Source of the DNA: Synechococcus sp. A15-62
Lineage (GTDB): Bacteria; Cyanobacteriota; Cyanobacteriia; PCC-6307; Cyanobiaceae
DNA length: 64,000 bases
Assembly (NCBI RefSeq): GCF_014280075.1
Contig: NZ_CP047950.1
Location: forward strand, 2,108,001-2,172,000
Direction: 5' to 3'
A model generated the notes under the pieces. The model made no database searches and was not told the origin of the DNA. It saw nothing but the letters and a program-made list of their open reading frames with translations. The translations under genes and the position numbers were made by a program. Of the stretch, positions 1 to 13,391 are shown piece by piece; position 1 is the first letter of the stretch; each line of letters opens with the position of its first letter.

Positions 1-11
1 TCCCAAGGCGA

Positions 12-401
12 TCACTTGAGGGTGACCTTGCCGCCTGCTTCTTCGATGGCCTTCTTGGCAGCCTCGGCGTCTTCCTTGGAGACACCTTCCTTGACGGCCT
101 TGGGAGCAGCCTCGACCAGAGCCTTGGCGTCGCCCAGACCCAGACCGGTGGCCTCACGGACGGCCTTCAGGACCTTGATCTTGGCGGAGGCGTCGAAGCC
201 TTCGAGGATCACGTCGAATTCGGTCTTCTCTTCAGCGGCATCGCCACCACCACCAGCAGCGCCGGGGGCAGCCATCACAACACCAGCAGATGCTGCGGCG
301 GACACACCGAAGGCCTCTTCGATCTGCTTGACCAGCTCGGAAGCTTCAAGCAGGGAGAGGGATTTCAGCGATTCGAGAATTTCGTCGGTTTTTGCAGACA
401 T
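12..401 (-). CDS. rplL: 50S ribosomal protein L7/L12
   Basis: The protein has 129 residues. It is the acidic stalk protein that recruits translation GTPases to the 50S subunit. The N-terminal dimerisation part (about 1-35, [20 protein letters not shown]) is followed by an Ala/Gly-rich hinge (about 36-57) and the C-terminal factor-binding domain (about 60-129, ending GGKVTLK). It is the last gene of the secE-nusG-rplKAJL run on the minus strand, 54 bases after rplJ. Length and domain order are normal for the family. Confidence 0.98.
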   Translation of the reverse strand: MSAKTDEILESLKSLSLLEASELVKQIEEAFGVSAAASAGVVMAAPGAAGGGGDAAEEKTEFDVILEGFDASAKIKVLKAVREATGLGLGDAKALVEAAPKAVKEGVSKEDAEAAKKAIEEAGGKVTLK

Positions 402-455
402 GGTTTTGAAAGGGGAAGCAACAGATCAATGAACAGTGGTCTCGGCAGGGCCGAA

Positions 456-983
456 TCAGCCTTCGCCGCCTTCGGCGTGCTGCTTGAGTGCCCTGGCCAT
501 ACCAGAGGGAACCTCGTTGATGCCCACAGCGACCTTCGTGGCCACGGCGTTGATGGCACCGGCGATCTGAGCCATGAGCTGCTCCTTGGAGGGGAGATCA
601 GCAATGGCTTTGATCTCGTCCTGAGACAGGAGCTTGCCTTCGAAAAGGCCGCCCTTGGTCTCGGACTTCTTGAGTTCCTTCTGGAAGGTCTGAACGGCCT
701 TCACACCGGCACCAACATCGCCCTTCACCAGGACGAAGGCGTTGGTTCCGGTCAGCAGGGAATCGAGGCTGGCCCAGTTGCTGTCACCATCAATGGCACG
801 GCGCATCAAGGTGTTTTTGGTCACCTTGCAAACGCTGTCGCTGGCCCGCAGACGATCCCGCAGGTCAGACATTTCCTTGATGGACAGGCCCTTGAAATCA
901 AGGACAAGTGCCAGTTCGGCGTCGGCGAGGAGCTCTTTGAGCTCTCCGACGATCTGCTGCTTGTTCTCCAGCGTGCGGCCCAT
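456..983 (-). CDS. rplJ: 50S ribosomal protein L10
   Basis: This 175-residue protein is the stalk base that anchors L7/L12 dimers on 23S rRNA. It starts [19 protein letters not shown], a typical L10 N-terminus, and has the conserved KNTLMRRA segment. The start codon directly abuts the closing stem of a long folded leader (985-1072), and no clear Shine-Dalgarno sequence is exposed. This fits L10-mediated autogenous control of rplJ-rplL translation, which is known from other bacteria and inferred here. Confidence 0.98.
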   Translation of the reverse strand: MGRTLENKQQIVGELKELLADAELALVLDFKGLSIKEMSDLRDRLRASDSVCKVTKNTLMRRAIDGDSNWASLDSLLTGTNAFVLVKGDVGAGVKAVQTFQKELKKSETKGGLFEGKLLSQDEIKAIADLPSKEQLMAQIAGAINAVATKVAVGINEVPSGMARALKQHAEGGEG

Positions 984-984
984 A

Positions 985-1072
985 GGGATTGGATCGGATC
1001 AAAGGAACAAGCTGGGCACACGGCCGATCGAGTCTTCGAAAGGAAGACGAGGCCGCGTGCCGATCCAATCCC
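985..1072 (-). promoter_or_regulatory. Structured rplJ leader (L10-leader-like)
   Basis: GGGATTGGATCGG at 985-997 is exactly complementary to CCGATCCAATCCC at 1060-1072. Nested inside are a GGCAC/GTGCC stem, a GGCC/GGCC stem and a GTCTTC/GAAGAC hairpin. In the minus-strand RNA the outer 13-bp stem ends one base before the rplJ AUG. Its position and role are inferred by analogy with known L10 leaders. Confidence 0.7.
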
Positions 1073-1121
1073 GAATGGGAAAAACCGTGTCGCGTCTGCC
1101 TCGGCAGGGATTAAATCAACG

Positions 1122-1143
1122 GGAATGACTGATGTCATTCCCA
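1122..1143 (-). promoter_or_regulatory. Hairpin in rplA-rplJ intergenic RNA
   Basis: GGGAATGA and TCATTCCC form a perfect 8-bp stem around a 6-base loop. There is no T-run, so it is not a classical terminator. It lies upstream of the large rplJ leader fold and may be a processing or attenuation element. Confidence 0.4.
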
Positions 1144-1220
1144 AGGACATCCTGCTGTCTCTGGCCGGGCGCGTGCCCGATTTGGCTTTCGCCAATCGTT
1201 AAGTGTAGAGGAGAGCCGGA

Positions 1221-1928
1221 TCAGCTCCCTTGCTCGATGTCCTGCAGAGCAGAGAAATCGACTTCAACGGAAGGGCCCATGGTGGAGGTCACATACAGGG
1301 ACTTCCAGTAGCGGCCTTTGGCACCGCTGGGCTTGTTGCGGTCGATGGTTTCCTGCAGGGTCTTGAGGTTCTGCAGCAGGGCATCGGCACTGAAGCTGGC
1401 CTTACCGAAGCGAACGTGGACGATGCCGGTGCGGTCGGCACGGAATTCCAGTTTGCCGGCTTTGAATTCCTTGATCGCGGCCTCGAGATCCGTGGTAACG
1501 GTGCCTGCCTTGGGGTTGGGCATCAAGCCACGGGGGCCGAGAACCCGACCCAACTTGGCCACCTTTGGCATCATGTCGGGAGTGGCGATCAACAGGTCGA
1601 AATCCATTTCGCCCTTGCTGATGCTTTCCACCAGGTCTTCTTCACCGGCGAGTTCGGCACCGGCGACTTTGGCTTCAGCCACCTTCTCACCGCGGGTCAC
1701 TACAGCGATGCGCACGGTCTGACCGGTGCCGTTGGGCAGAGCCACGGTGGTGCGCAGCTGCTGGTCGGTGTACTTCGGATCGATGCCGAGGCGCACATGG
1801 GCCTCCATCGTCTCGTCGAATTTCGCATTGGCGTTGTCCTTGACCAGGGCAATCGCCTCGAGGGGTGCGTAGGCACGGTCCTCGATCTTGCCGGCCAGGC
1901 TGGCCAGGCGCTTGGAGATTTTGGGCAT
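1221..1928 (-). CDS. rplA: 50S ribosomal protein L1
   Basis: The protein has 235 residues. It binds 23S rRNA at the L1 stalk and can act as a translational repressor. The L1 signature [16 protein letters not shown] is present, as is the C-terminal rRNA-binding region with [15 protein letters not shown]. The start [18 protein letters not shown] is usual for cyanobacterial L1. It lies between rplK (71 bp upstream) and rplJ (237 bp downstream); the longer downstream gap holds the rplJ leader. Confidence 0.98.
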   Translation of the reverse strand: MPKISKRLASLAGKIEDRAYAPLEAIALVKDNANAKFDETMEAHVRLGIDPKYTDQQLRTTVALPNGTGQTVRIAVVTRGEKVAEAKVAGAELAGEEDLVESISKGEMDFDLLIATPDMMPKVAKLGRVLGPRGLMPNPKAGTVTTDLEAAIKEFKAGKLEFRADRTGIVHVRFGKASFSADALLQNLKTLQETIDRNKPSGAKGRYWKSLYVTSTMGPSVEVDFSALQDIEQGS

Positions 1929-1999
1929 GTTCAGAGTTGGGGTTCAGACGACATCAGGGATGCCTCCCCCGTATGGGTTGGAGAAGCGATGCAGCGACG

Positions 2000-2425
2000 T
2001 CAGTCGCTGATGGAAACGCCCATGTTGCGGGCGGTGCCTTCGATGATCCGCATGGCGGACTCAACGCTGGTGCAGTTGAGATCGGGGAGCTTGGTCTTGG
2101 CGATCTCCTCGAGCTGAGCCCGACTGATCGATCCAACACTGCCCTTGGCGGACTCACCGGATCCTTTTTGGATCTTTGCGGCCTTGGTGATCAGCACCGA
2201 CGCCGGAGGCGTCTTGGTGATGAAGGTGAAGCTGCGGTCTTCGAAGACCGAGATCTCCACCGGAATCACATAACCGGCTTTGTCCTGCGTCCGAGCGTTG
2301 TACTCCTTGCAGAACATCATGATGTTCACACCGTGCTGACCGAGGGCAGGGCCCACCGGCGGCGCGGGGTTGGCTTTGCCGGCATCTAGGGCCAGCTTGA
2401 TCACAGCTACGACTTTCTTGGCCAT
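2000..2425 (-). CDS. rplK: 50S ribosomal protein L11
   Basis: This 141-residue protein belongs to the GTPase-associated centre. The N-terminal domain has the proline-rich [20 protein letters not shown] motif, and the C-terminal rRNA-binding domain ends [15 protein letters not shown]. It sits between nusG and rplA in the conserved order. The 109-bp nusG-rplK gap contains a GC-rich inverted repeat (about 2500-2526, GGCCG/CGGCC and CCCT/AGGG arms) without a T-run, which may be a leader structure. Confidence 0.98.
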   Translation of the reverse strand: MAKKVVAVIKLALDAGKANPAPPVGPALGQHGVNIMMFCKEYNARTQDKAGYVIPVEISVFEDRSFTFITKTPPASVLITKAAKIQKGSGESAKGSVGSISRAQLEEIAKTKLPDLNCTSVESAMRIIEGTARNMGVSISD

Positions 2426-2534
2426 CGGCTGGGGGGTTTGGACAGCTGCGGATCACCAGACCCTCGGGTCGGGTGCGGCGGAATGGTTGCCCACTCCCAA
2501 GGCCGCCCTCCGCAGGGAGACGGCCGCCGCCAGG

Positions 2535-3203
2535 TCAGTTCTGTTTGCTGATCTGAGAGAACTCCAGTTCAACCGGGGTCTCGCGACCGAAGATGGAGAG
2601 CAGGGCCTTGAGCTTGCTGCGCTCGCCGGACACCTCGATCACCTCGCCCTGGAAGTCCTTGAACGGTCCAGCGGTCACCAGGATCTGATCGCCCTCGGTG
2701 AGATCCACCTTGACGACGGTCTTCTTCTCGGCAGCGCGCTTGAAGATGCGATCCACCTCAGAGCGGCTAAGGGGTCGAGGCTTGATGTGACCTCGGGCCT
2801 TACCGGTGGCGCGCCGGTCTTCTGCACCGACGAAATTGATCACGTTCGGGGTGCTCCGCACCGCCATCATCGTGTCCTCATCCAGCACCATCCGAACCAG
2901 CACATAACCGGGGAAGACCTTCTCCTCGGTGGACTGACGGGTGCCGTCCTTCTTCAGCTTGACGGCAGGAGTCTGGGGAATCTCGATTTCGAGGATGCGG
3001 TTGCTCACCCCGAGGGTGACGGCCCGCTGCTCCAGGGTGGCCTTGACCTTCTTCTCGCAGCTGGAAGCCACCTGAACGGCATACCAACGGGCGATGGCCG
3101 TGTTGGCGACAGCCGCCGCAGGCAAGGTGCCGTCTTCCCCCTCGTTCGGGGCCGGCAGATCAAGCACCTCAGGGGCGTCCGGTGTGGTCAGGTCTTCGGG
3201 CAC
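2535..3203 (-). CDS. nusG: Transcription termination/antitermination factor NusG
   Basis: The protein has 222 residues. An acidic, low-complexity N-terminal extension (about 1-35) precedes the NGN domain (RWYAVQVASSCEKKVKATLE), and a C-terminal KOW motif follows (EGDQILVTAGPFKDFQGEV). NusG binds RNA polymerase and couples it to Rho or the ribosome. It lies 21 bp downstream of secE, the usual pairing. The extension makes it longer than E. coli NusG, which is common in cyanobacteria. Confidence 0.97.
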   Translation of the reverse strand: MPEDLTTPDAPEVLDLPAPNEGEDGTLPAAAVANTAIARWYAVQVASSCEKKVKATLEQRAVTLGVSNRILEIEIPQTPAVKLKKDGTRQSTEEKVFPGYVLVRMVLDEDTMMAVRSTPNVINFVGAEDRRATGKARGHIKPRPLSRSEVDRIFKRAAEKKTVVKVDLTEGDQILVTAGPFKDFQGEVIEVSGERSKLKALLSIFGRETPVELEFSQISKQN

Positions 3204-3224
3204 GGCGAGAAAGGTGATATCGAG

Positions 3225-3506
3225 TCAGCGGAACACCTGGGACGAAGCCCACCCAAAAAAGCGACTGACAGCCGCGATGGTGGCGGCCGAAAGGCTGACC
3301 ATCAGGATCACAGCGATGGATTCGCTGAACAGTTGCTGGCGGCTGGGCCAGACCACGAGTTTCAGCTCATCAACCGTGTCCGCCAAAAAACCACCGGATT
3401 TGGTGGAATCGGCAGCGGCCTTGGAGCCGTCAGTTGTGGTGGTGTCCTCAGAGATGGGGCTGGTCACGGGGATGGGACCGGAGGTGACAACGGTGCCGGT
3501 AGGCAC
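3225..3506 (-). CDS. secE: Preprotein translocase subunit SecE
   Basis: This 93-residue protein has a Ser/Thr-rich N-terminal extension and then the conserved amphipathic region VDELKLVVWPSRQQLF. A single C-terminal transmembrane helix follows (about 62-85, ESIAVILMVSLSAATIAAV). SecE clamps SecY in the plasma and thylakoid membrane translocon. The single-helix form is usual in cyanobacteria. It starts 30 bp after the clpB stop, and no tRNA is present in that gap. Confidence 0.95.
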   Translation of the reverse strand: MPTGTVVTSGPIPVTSPISEDTTTTDGSKAAADSTKSGGFLADTVDELKLVVWPSRQQLFSESIAVILMVSLSAATIAAVSRFFGWASSQVFR

Positions 3507-3536
3507 TTCGCCAAACAGACACCCTACCGGATGCCC

Positions 3537-6302
<2,766 letters not shown>

Positions 6303-6310
6303 CCGGTTCT

Positions 6311-6709
6311 TCAGGCGTGGGCTTTGGAGGACATCTCGATCAATTCCACCTTGTAGCCATCCGGATCTTCAACAAAGGCGATGACCGTGGTGCCGTGCAT
6401 CATCGGACCAGGCTCCCGAACCACACGACCGCCCTTGTCGGCAATGCCGGCGCAGGTGCTGTGAATGTCCTCCACCCCCAGCGCGATGTGGCCATAGGCA
6501 TCACCCAAGGTGTAGCTGTCGGTGTCCCAGTTGTGGGTGAGTTCCAGGACCGTGTGGTCTTTCTCCGACCCGTAACCGACAAACGCCAGGGTGAAGCGGC
6601 CGCTGGGGTAATCCTTTCGACGCAAAAGCTGCATGCCCAGGACCTCGGTGTAGAAGCCCAGAGACCGCTCCAGATCAGCGACCCGGAGCATGGTGTGAAG
6701 CATCCGCAT
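6311..6709 (-). CDS. gloA: Lactoylglutathione lyase (glyoxalase I)
   Basis: The enzyme has 132 residues from the ATG at 6709 ([17 protein letters not shown]). The frame is open further upstream, but that peptide is not glyoxalase-like. It converts the methylglyoxal-glutathione hemithioacetal to S-lactoylglutathione. The VOC fold is shown by [17 protein letters not shown], the metal-ligand region [19 protein letters not shown] and the C-terminal [14 protein letters not shown]. It lies 8 bp upstream of clpB on the same strand and diverges from eno. A methylglyoxal synthase homologue near 29.2-30.0 kb could supply its substrate. Confidence 0.95.
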   Translation of the reverse strand: MRMLHTMLRVADLERSLGFYTEVLGMQLLRRKDYPSGRFTLAFVGYGSEKDHTVLELTHNWDTDSYTLGDAYGHIALGVEDIHSTCAGIADKGGRVVREPGPMMHGTTVIAFVEDPDGYKVELIEMSSKAHA

Positions 6710-6757
6710 GGGTGAACGTCTGGAGCATGAACCTGCCGTCATTCTGGCCAGGTATGA

Positions 6758-8113
<1,356 letters not shown>

Positions 8114-8134
8114 TCTCAGGCCCCCGACGAATGT

Positions 8135-9787
8135 TCAACGGTTGGAGCCGGGCAACTGCTCCAACCGCTGATCACGACGGATCTTGACCTGCATTCGGAA
8201 CCAGCCCAAGCCCACCGGCAAGGCAGCAGCCGCCGGAACAATGGACCAGAGCGGGCGGGCACTGGCACCCACAATCGCGGTGGCCAAAGCCAGGCATCCG
8301 AGCAACACCGATTGGCCGATGGATTGCTGGGCCAGGGCCATCCGGCGGAACTGACGATCCGATTCGCCCAACCGCACTTGGAGCTGAAGATCTCCCTGCT
8401 CCAGGCGTTCCAGGCTTTCGTCCAGGCGTCGGGGGAAGGCCGCAGCACGGCTGCTGAGGGCCCCGACCTGACGGCCGAGTTCGTTGAACAGATCGTTGCT
8501 GCCGGAGCCGCTGGAGGTCATGAGTGGAAGGAGATAAGGCTTGGCGATCGCCACCAAGCTAAAAGCGGGATCAAGGCTGCGACCAACACCCTCAAACGTG
8601 GACAAGGCCCGCATCACAAAGATCAGCTCAACCGGCAGACGAAAGGGCTGGCCATAGACCAGGTCGTAGAGATCGCCGGAGAGTTTGTCGATCACGTTGG
8701 CCGTGAAGGGTGGGGTGAGGGCCTCCTGCAGCATCAGCCGCACGAGACGGCGCACCGGACCCACATCAATGCCGCCGGAGATCACACCGGCCGCCTGCAT
8801 TTCCTCCACCAACGCCGCTGAATCCCTTGCAGCAGCGGCGCGGACCATGGCTCCCAGACGTCGACGCAAGCCATCTGACAACAGCCCCATCATCCCGAAG
8901 TCGTAGTAAATGAGCGCTCCATCACTTGCCACGGCGAGGTTGCCGGGATGGGGGTCGGCATGGAAGAAGCCAAACCGCACCAGCTGCTTGAGATAACTGG
9001 CTGCACCCACTTCAGCCACCGCGGCCGGATCAACACCGGCTTCGATCAACGCCTGACGGTCGTTGACCTTGATGCCGGGCAGGTAGTCGAGGCACAGCAC
9101 ACGGCGCGTGCTCAACTCCCAAATCACACCAGGAATCCTGATGCGTTCGTCATCCAGAAATTGCTGACGAAAACGAGCGGCGTATTGCGCCTCAACGCGG
9201 AAATCGAGCTCACGCAGCAGCACACGGCGACATTCCCGTGCCATCGCCGGCCAATCACGACCACGCCCCCAACTGGGATTGCGTTGCAGCACAGCTGCCA
9301 CCTGCTGCATCACCTCCAGATCAAGGCGAAACAGGCGATCGAGCCCAGGACGCTGCACCTTGAGCACCACCTGCCGGCCACTGCGCAGGCTGGCGCGATG
9401 CACCTGGGCCAGCGAGGCAGCACCCAAAGGCTCGGGGTCGAGGTCGATCACCTCGGCACAGCGCGGACCCAGCTCTCGCTCAAGCACAGTCTGCACCTGA
9501 TCAAAACTGAAGGCCGGAACGCTGTCCTGCAGCGCTGCCAGTTCGGCTACCCAGCCCGCGGGGAGGATGTCTGGGCGGGCGGAGAGCAGTTGCCCCAGCT
9601 TGATGAAGGCGGAGCCCAGAGACAGCAGCTCAGCCGTCAACCAACGGGCTCGCTGTTGCTGACGGCGGACACGACGCTCGGCGGTGACACCACCCCGGTA
9701 GGTCCAGGACTGGCCATCCCACCACAGCAGCAGCAGCAGCGTCAGGACAGCGCGCCAGATGCGGAGCGCTCGCAGCAGTCCGAGCAT
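8135..9787 (-). CDS. ABC1/UbiB-family atypical protein kinase
   Basis: The protein has 550 residues. The ABC1 core is shown by the KxGQ motif (FIKLGQLLSARPDILP), the Ala-rich nucleotide loop LGAASLAQVHRA, VVLKVQRPG, the catalytic segment FFHADPHPGNL and the metal motif YYDFGMMG. Two C-terminal hydrophobic helices (about 490-535) suggest membrane attachment. Family members support quinone biosynthesis (plastoquinone or tocopherol in phototrophs); the substrate is not determinable here. Its start overlaps the stop of the upstream 103-residue gene by one base (TGATG), so the two are probably coupled. Confidence 0.93.
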   Translation of the reverse strand: MLGLLRALRIWRAVLTLLLLLWWDGQSWTYRGGVTAERRVRRQQQRARWLTAELLSLGSAFIKLGQLLSARPDILPAGWVAELAALQDSVPAFSFDQVQTVLERELGPRCAEVIDLDPEPLGAASLAQVHRASLRSGRQVVLKVQRPGLDRLFRLDLEVMQQVAAVLQRNPSWGRGRDWPAMARECRRVLLRELDFRVEAQYAARFRQQFLDDERIRIPGVIWELSTRRVLCLDYLPGIKVNDRQALIEAGVDPAAVAEVGAASYLKQLVRFGFFHADPHPGNLAVASDGALIYYDFGMMGLLSDGLRRRLGAMVRAAAARDSAALVEEMQAAGVISGGIDVGPVRRLVRLMLQEALTPPFTANVIDKLSGDLYDLVYGQPFRLPVELIFVMRALSTFEGVGRSLDPAFSLVAIAKPYLLPLMTSSGSGSNDLFNELGRQVGALSSRAAAFPRRLDESLERLEQGDLQLQVRLGESDRQFRRMALAQQSIGQSVLLGCLALATAIVGASARPLWSIVPAAAALPVGLGWFRMQVKIRRDQRLEQLPGSNR

Positions 9788-10098
9788 CAGGGGCGTGCCT
9801 CGATCGCTTGGCTCAGATCAGCCACCTTTGCCCGCAGACGATCGATCACCGCCTGTGGGTTTTCCGACGGTTCCGACGACGACGCCACATCTGTATTAAC
9901 CGTGGCCTGATCACCCCGTTCAATCCGTTCCGCTTCGGCGCGCACCTCGTCCTGAAACAGATCCCATTCCTGGCGCAGCCGTTGTGGGGCGTCTTGCGCC
10001 AGCACCGCCAACTCCGCTGCCGCGTCCGCAACGCCGTGACCAAGGCGCGCACTGATGCGGTTCACCGTGGCGCGAATCAAGGCCTCCGACGAGCCCAT
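9787..10098 (-). CDS. Conserved-looking small protein, unknown function
   Basis: This soluble protein has 103 residues and is highly charged. Two helical segments (about 1-65 and 80-103) are joined by an acidic Ser/Pro stretch. There are no cysteines, signal peptide or membrane segment. It was not recognised as a named family. Tight one-base coupling to the ABC1 kinase downstream suggests the two are expressed together and may act together, but this is inference only. Confidence 0.8.
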   Translation of the reverse strand: MGSSEALIRATVNRISARLGHGVADAAAELAVLAQDAPQRLRQEWDLFQDEVRAEAERIERGDQATVNTDVASSSEPSENPQAVIDRLRAKVADLSQAIEARP

Positions 10099-10143
10099 GG
10101 ACCGATTGCAGACAGCTTCAACTGTGGCAGATCCAACCGGAGA

Positions 10144-10758
10144 TCAGGGCTGGGGCGGGGTCACGGGCTCAATGACTTCGAAAAAGGCTTCCGCGCCAGG
10201 AGGCAGCACAACAGGTTCCGGCTCAGCCACCAAGACCGGTGACTCACCGTCTGGAACAACCACAGCAGGCATCACCTCGATGGACTCCTCAGGAAGGACC
10301 AGGGAATCGAAGTTGCTGTCATCGAGCTCGAGTGCAGGCTCCTCGGCGGATGACGGGGCAGGTCCGTCGTCTTCCTCAAGTTCGGGGGCAATGGTTTGGG
10401 GGTCCGACCAGGCGGGGGCTGTCCACACGGGGGGTTCGGGGGTCTGCAGCGCCAGATCGGGTTTCGGCGTCTCCTTGACCGGTCGGCTTGCAGCTTCGAC
10501 GGCCTCTAGGGCTGTGACATCCGCTTGAAGGGATGAGTCGTCGTCACTGAACCGGGCCCGAATCTCCTGCAAGGAATCACCTGGAAACGCGAGCGGTGTG
10601 AAGTCCTCAGGGGCAGGGTCCTGAGCGTTGGTCTGCAGTGTCAACACCCGCTCGGCGATGCCGTAACCGAGGGCGAAACAGCAACCAGCTACAAGGGGGG
10701 CCACCCAGAAACGGGACTTGGTTTCTGAAGGGGCGTCAGGAGAGCTGGTCTTGTCCAC
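10144..10758 (-). CDS. Hypothetical single-pass membrane protein, acidic/proline-rich
   Basis: The protein has 204 residues. The N-terminus is cytoplasmic-like (SSPDAPSETKSRF), followed by one hydrophobic helix (about 17-37, WVAPLVAGCCFALGYGIAE). The long tail is rich in Pro, Glu, Asp and Val and predicted disordered, ending PVTPPQP. No enzymatic motif is visible. It lies 45 bp upstream of the 103-residue gene and may head the transcript that continues into the ABC1 kinase. It is the last core-like gene before the AT-rich region. Confidence 0.75.
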   Translation of the reverse strand: MDKTSSPDAPSETKSRFWVAPLVAGCCFALGYGIAERVLTLQTNAQDPAPEDFTPLAFPGDSLQEIRARFSDDDSSLQADVTALEAVEAASRPVKETPKPDLALQTPEPPVWTAPAWSDPQTIAPELEEDDGPAPSSAEEPALELDDSNFDSLVLPEESIEVMPAVVVPDGESPVLVAEPEPVVLPPGAEAFFEVIEPVTPPQP

Positions 10759-11152
10759 GCATGGTTCTAACAGAGACTCGATTGTGACAGGGATCTAAGG
10801 ACAAGGAAATCTGTGCAATCGCATCCGTCTTACAGACCCTGACCCTATTCGCATGGCCATGCATCAACGACCCAACCGCCGATGCAATAGGGCAGCTCTA
10901 ACTCAACAAAGCCTCTCGCTAACTAAATTCGTCAAAGGGAAGAGGTGACAAAAAATTTACGGCGCTTACTCGGCAGCAGGAGCCTCAAAGACGGGCAGAA
11001 TGCGACATCAAAAAAATATCAACGGCAAAAATCAGCAGCAGTCATAACGAATATTTAGCAACAAACAACAGAAAGCAAGAGTACATTAAATAAGTGAAAG
11101 TATTATGCAAATTCTTGCTCAAAACTATACCTACACTTTGACATCTGCAGGT
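10759..11152. other. Intergenic transition into AT-rich island, no gene seen
   Basis: Base composition drops abruptly from the GC-rich core level to AT-rich at about 10.78 kb. The only plus-strand reading frame of note is a 31-codon one beginning near 10854, with no ribosome-binding site or recognisable product. The right part lies immediately downstream of the 265-residue minus-strand gene. Confidence 0.5.
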
Positions 11153-11950
11153 TCAGTAAATATAGAGTTTTACAATTTTCGCAATCATTTTTTGCCAGTA
11201 CTCAGATCCCGCGTGCCACACAGTTCCCTCGGAATAGATCGAGCGTGTAGTTAATTTCAGGCCACACAAAAGCTCGTCAGATGGCAAAACCACATCACAT
11301 ACATTCCGTGAATCTGTTTGATAGCGACTACACAAAAAACGAATAGACTCAACATTCTGAAAATGAACGTCTTTTAAAACACTGTCACTATTTAAAATCT
11401 CTCGCAAGGGTTCAAAATATTCCGGCTCTAAATGCTCCAACGGCAAAGGAGCGCCAATAAAAACTACCTTATCAGGACAACTCCGAGTGAGTTGTCGAAC
11501 AACAGGAGAGACTCGAAATTGCCAGGCATTAATAGACTCGAATTGTCTATCGATCTGCCATGAATCTAAACACGACTCGATAACAGATGGAGAGAGCAAA
11601 AAAGGAGGGCTATTCTTTGGGTAATAAAATGGCGCAAAATATTTACACGGAGAAGCCACGATAAAAATTTTCTGGTAATCATGAATACAAGGCACTTTCA
11701 CTTTGCGCTTGTTACCACAAGAATCCTTTATACGCCATACATCTTGGAGATTACATTCATATCGGTTATTAACTTTCGGCACAAGATCGGGAGCACGGAT
11801 AAAACCGTCTGACTCTAAATTCAAGTATCCAAAACCTGTTTCCCACAAAGCCGCAAAGTCAAAAGTTTCAGCCAACTTCTTGTCGAAGAGACGAAATCCC
11901 TTGAGAAAACCAGCTAGTTGCGAAGATCCTATAGCAAGAAAATTGCTCAC
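11153..11950 (-). CDS. Hypothetical protein, possibly SGNH/GDSL-hydrolase-like
   Basis: The protein has 265 residues from an AT-rich gene. The N-terminus MSNFLAIGSSQLAGF resembles an SGNH block I (GxS). PDKVVFIGAPLPLEH could be an internal strand-loop, and the C-terminal VWHAGSEYWQKM sits where block V histidines are usual. None of these is decisive. Its start overlaps the stop of the upstream GSCFA gene by four bases (ATGA), so the pair is probably translated together. The pair probably acts on a cell-surface glycan or on capsule modification; this is inference. Confidence 0.7.
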   Translation of the reverse strand: MSNFLAIGSSQLAGFLKGFRLFDKKLAETFDFAALWETGFGYLNLESDGFIRAPDLVPKVNNRYECNLQDVWRIKDSCGNKRKVKVPCIHDYQKIFIVASPCKYFAPFYYPKNSPPFLLSPSVIESCLDSWQIDRQFESINAWQFRVSPVVRQLTRSCPDKVVFIGAPLPLEHLEPEYFEPLREILNSDSVLKDVHFQNVESIRFLCSRYQTDSRNVCDVVLPSDELLCGLKLTTRSIYSEGTVWHAGSEYWQKMIAKIVKLYIY

Positions 11951-13014
11951 CGCCCAAATACCTCCAACAATTCCTCCTCACACTCAACACCATCATCTTG
12001 AGCTTTATCAAGATTCATTGTTTCAAAAAATGACTTTTTTGAGGATTTAATAATTGAATGGCTGGCAAAGAAATGCCTCATAACCACTTCAACAGTTTCA
12101 CTCCTCACTGATCTCAAATTATCGGAGAATCCAGTTGAGTGGTTTCTTGGATTTGTCACTATCTCATAGGAAGGGAAGTAGTCAACAAAATCTTTTTCTG
12201 CCCAATACCCCGCTATCGCTCTTAAAACCGATTTCGAATAGACAGTAGATGAGAGCACATGATTACCACTCGCGGTAGCAGTCAACGGCACGGGAGAAAC
12301 TGTCAAAATCATCTTAAAATCTTTGTTTTTTCTAATACGCATCATGACTTTCACGAACTCACGCATATCACGATTAATCGATCGAAAATTGGGATTTTGA
12401 AACTCAAAACTATCTTCATCGAATTGACCAGCAACAACCCCAGGAGCTGTTGGGTATACAGTCCCATACTTTTTATCCACCCACATCTCAGTGAGGCCAA
12501 GAGTAAAGATCAACACATCCAATTTTTTAAAAAGCTCTTTGACTCTTGAGATATGAAAGTGACGATGATACTGAACGTCATTTAAAGACCTAAGACCCTG
12601 AGGCTCCACAGCGGGTCGCAGTGCATCGAAAAATCTGCCATCCTTTTCCCATATATAGTTCTGTGGAGACCATTCACCTGCAACCTCTTGCGCAAGCTGC
12701 ATTAATTGGCGGACTGTATAAATATTACCGTACCTCGCAGAATACATTGAGTATCCAAACTTTTGACGCAAATCCTTTGGAAGACTTGGTGGGGGAGGCT
12801 CAACATCTAAAACGTTATATCCATTCTTCTTTAGGTGACGCGAAATATGCTGAGCAAAACAGGAACCCGCAGTTGCGATCTTCGCCTTAGGAGATATGTC
12901 GAACTTTTTTTTGTAAATACCTTCGATAGCATTAGGATTTTCCTGAGCTACCCCAGTTTTCCAAAATGCACTTTGAGGCAAATCAATATAAGGATTTTTC
13001 GCCAAAAATAACAA
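11947..13014 (-). CDS. GSCFA-domain protein
   Basis: The protein has 355 residues. The family's name motif is present as IATAGSCFAQHI (G50-S51-C52-F53-A54), followed by SRHLKKNGYNVLDVE, and later IFTLGLTEMW and MILTVSPVPLTAT. GSCFA proteins belong to the SGNH-like hydrolase clan and often sit in polysaccharide or surface gene clusters; their reaction is not established. Base composition is much more AT-rich than the core genes, consistent with transfer. Upstream (13015-13391) is AT-rich and non-coding. Confidence 0.88.
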   Translation of the reverse strand: MLFLAKNPYIDLPQSAFWKTGVAQENPNAIEGIYKKKFDISPKAKIATAGSCFAQHISRHLKKNGYNVLDVEPPPPSLPKDLRQKFGYSMYSARYGNIYTVRQLMQLAQEVAGEWSPQNYIWEKDGRFFDALRPAVEPQGLRSLNDVQYHRHFHISRVKELFKKLDVLIFTLGLTEMWVDKKYGTVYPTAPGVVAGQFDEDSFEFQNPNFRSINRDMREFVKVMMRIRKNKDFKMILTVSPVPLTATASGNHVLSSTVYSKSVLRAIAGYWAEKDFVDYFPSYEIVTNPRNHSTGFSDNLRSVRSETVEVVMRHFFASHSIIKSSKKSFFETMNLDKAQDDGVECEEELLEVFGR

Positions 13015-13391
13015 TTAATTAATATTCTCCAATACTAACACGTTTCTTTTTCAACTCCGCGGAAGAGTACTAAGGCCTGTTGCACATCTTGGAGATAGTT
13101 GCTGTAACTTGAGTGACTTTCAACAGAACCTGGCTCTCAAGGCTTTGCAAGATGCTCTCATCGACCAATCAAGCAACGCATTTACTTTAATCTCGTTGGT
13201 CGAGAAAATAGCAGAATTTGAGATTCAATGGCAGACAAAATCTCAATGCATTTAAGTAATACACTAGCATGCTTTTTTAGATGAGTACTATCTAGCTTAC
13301 TGAAGCCAACTGAAGATAGAAATACATTACGAACCAAAGACTCTTACGAATTGAAATCGCAAACCGATAAAACAACTTCTCGAGACAAGAG
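13015..13391. other. AT-rich intergenic region
   Basis: No gene is seen in the 377 bp upstream of the GSCFA gene. The reading frames here are short (33 codons or fewer) and resemble nothing known. It presumably contains the promoter of the minus-strand GSCFA pair. It was ancestrally part of the DNA downstream of argJ, before the mobile element inserted. Confidence 0.4.

Noticed and set aside
429-1202. Long plus-strand frames opposite the ribosomal protein genes, and similar shadows throughout the GC-rich genes
   Set aside because: They are antisense frames opened by GC bias. The minus-strand products are unmistakable ribosomal proteins with family motifs.
3507-3536. Possible tRNA upstream of secE, as in many bacteria
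   Set aside because: The gap is only 30 bp. No cloverleaf or TTCGA-type T-loop was found here, and none was recognised elsewhere in the window.
13030-13260. Possible transposase remnant downstream of the GSCFA promoter region
   Set aside because: Frames on both strands are at most 33 codons, with no similarity to transposase motifs that I can recognise.
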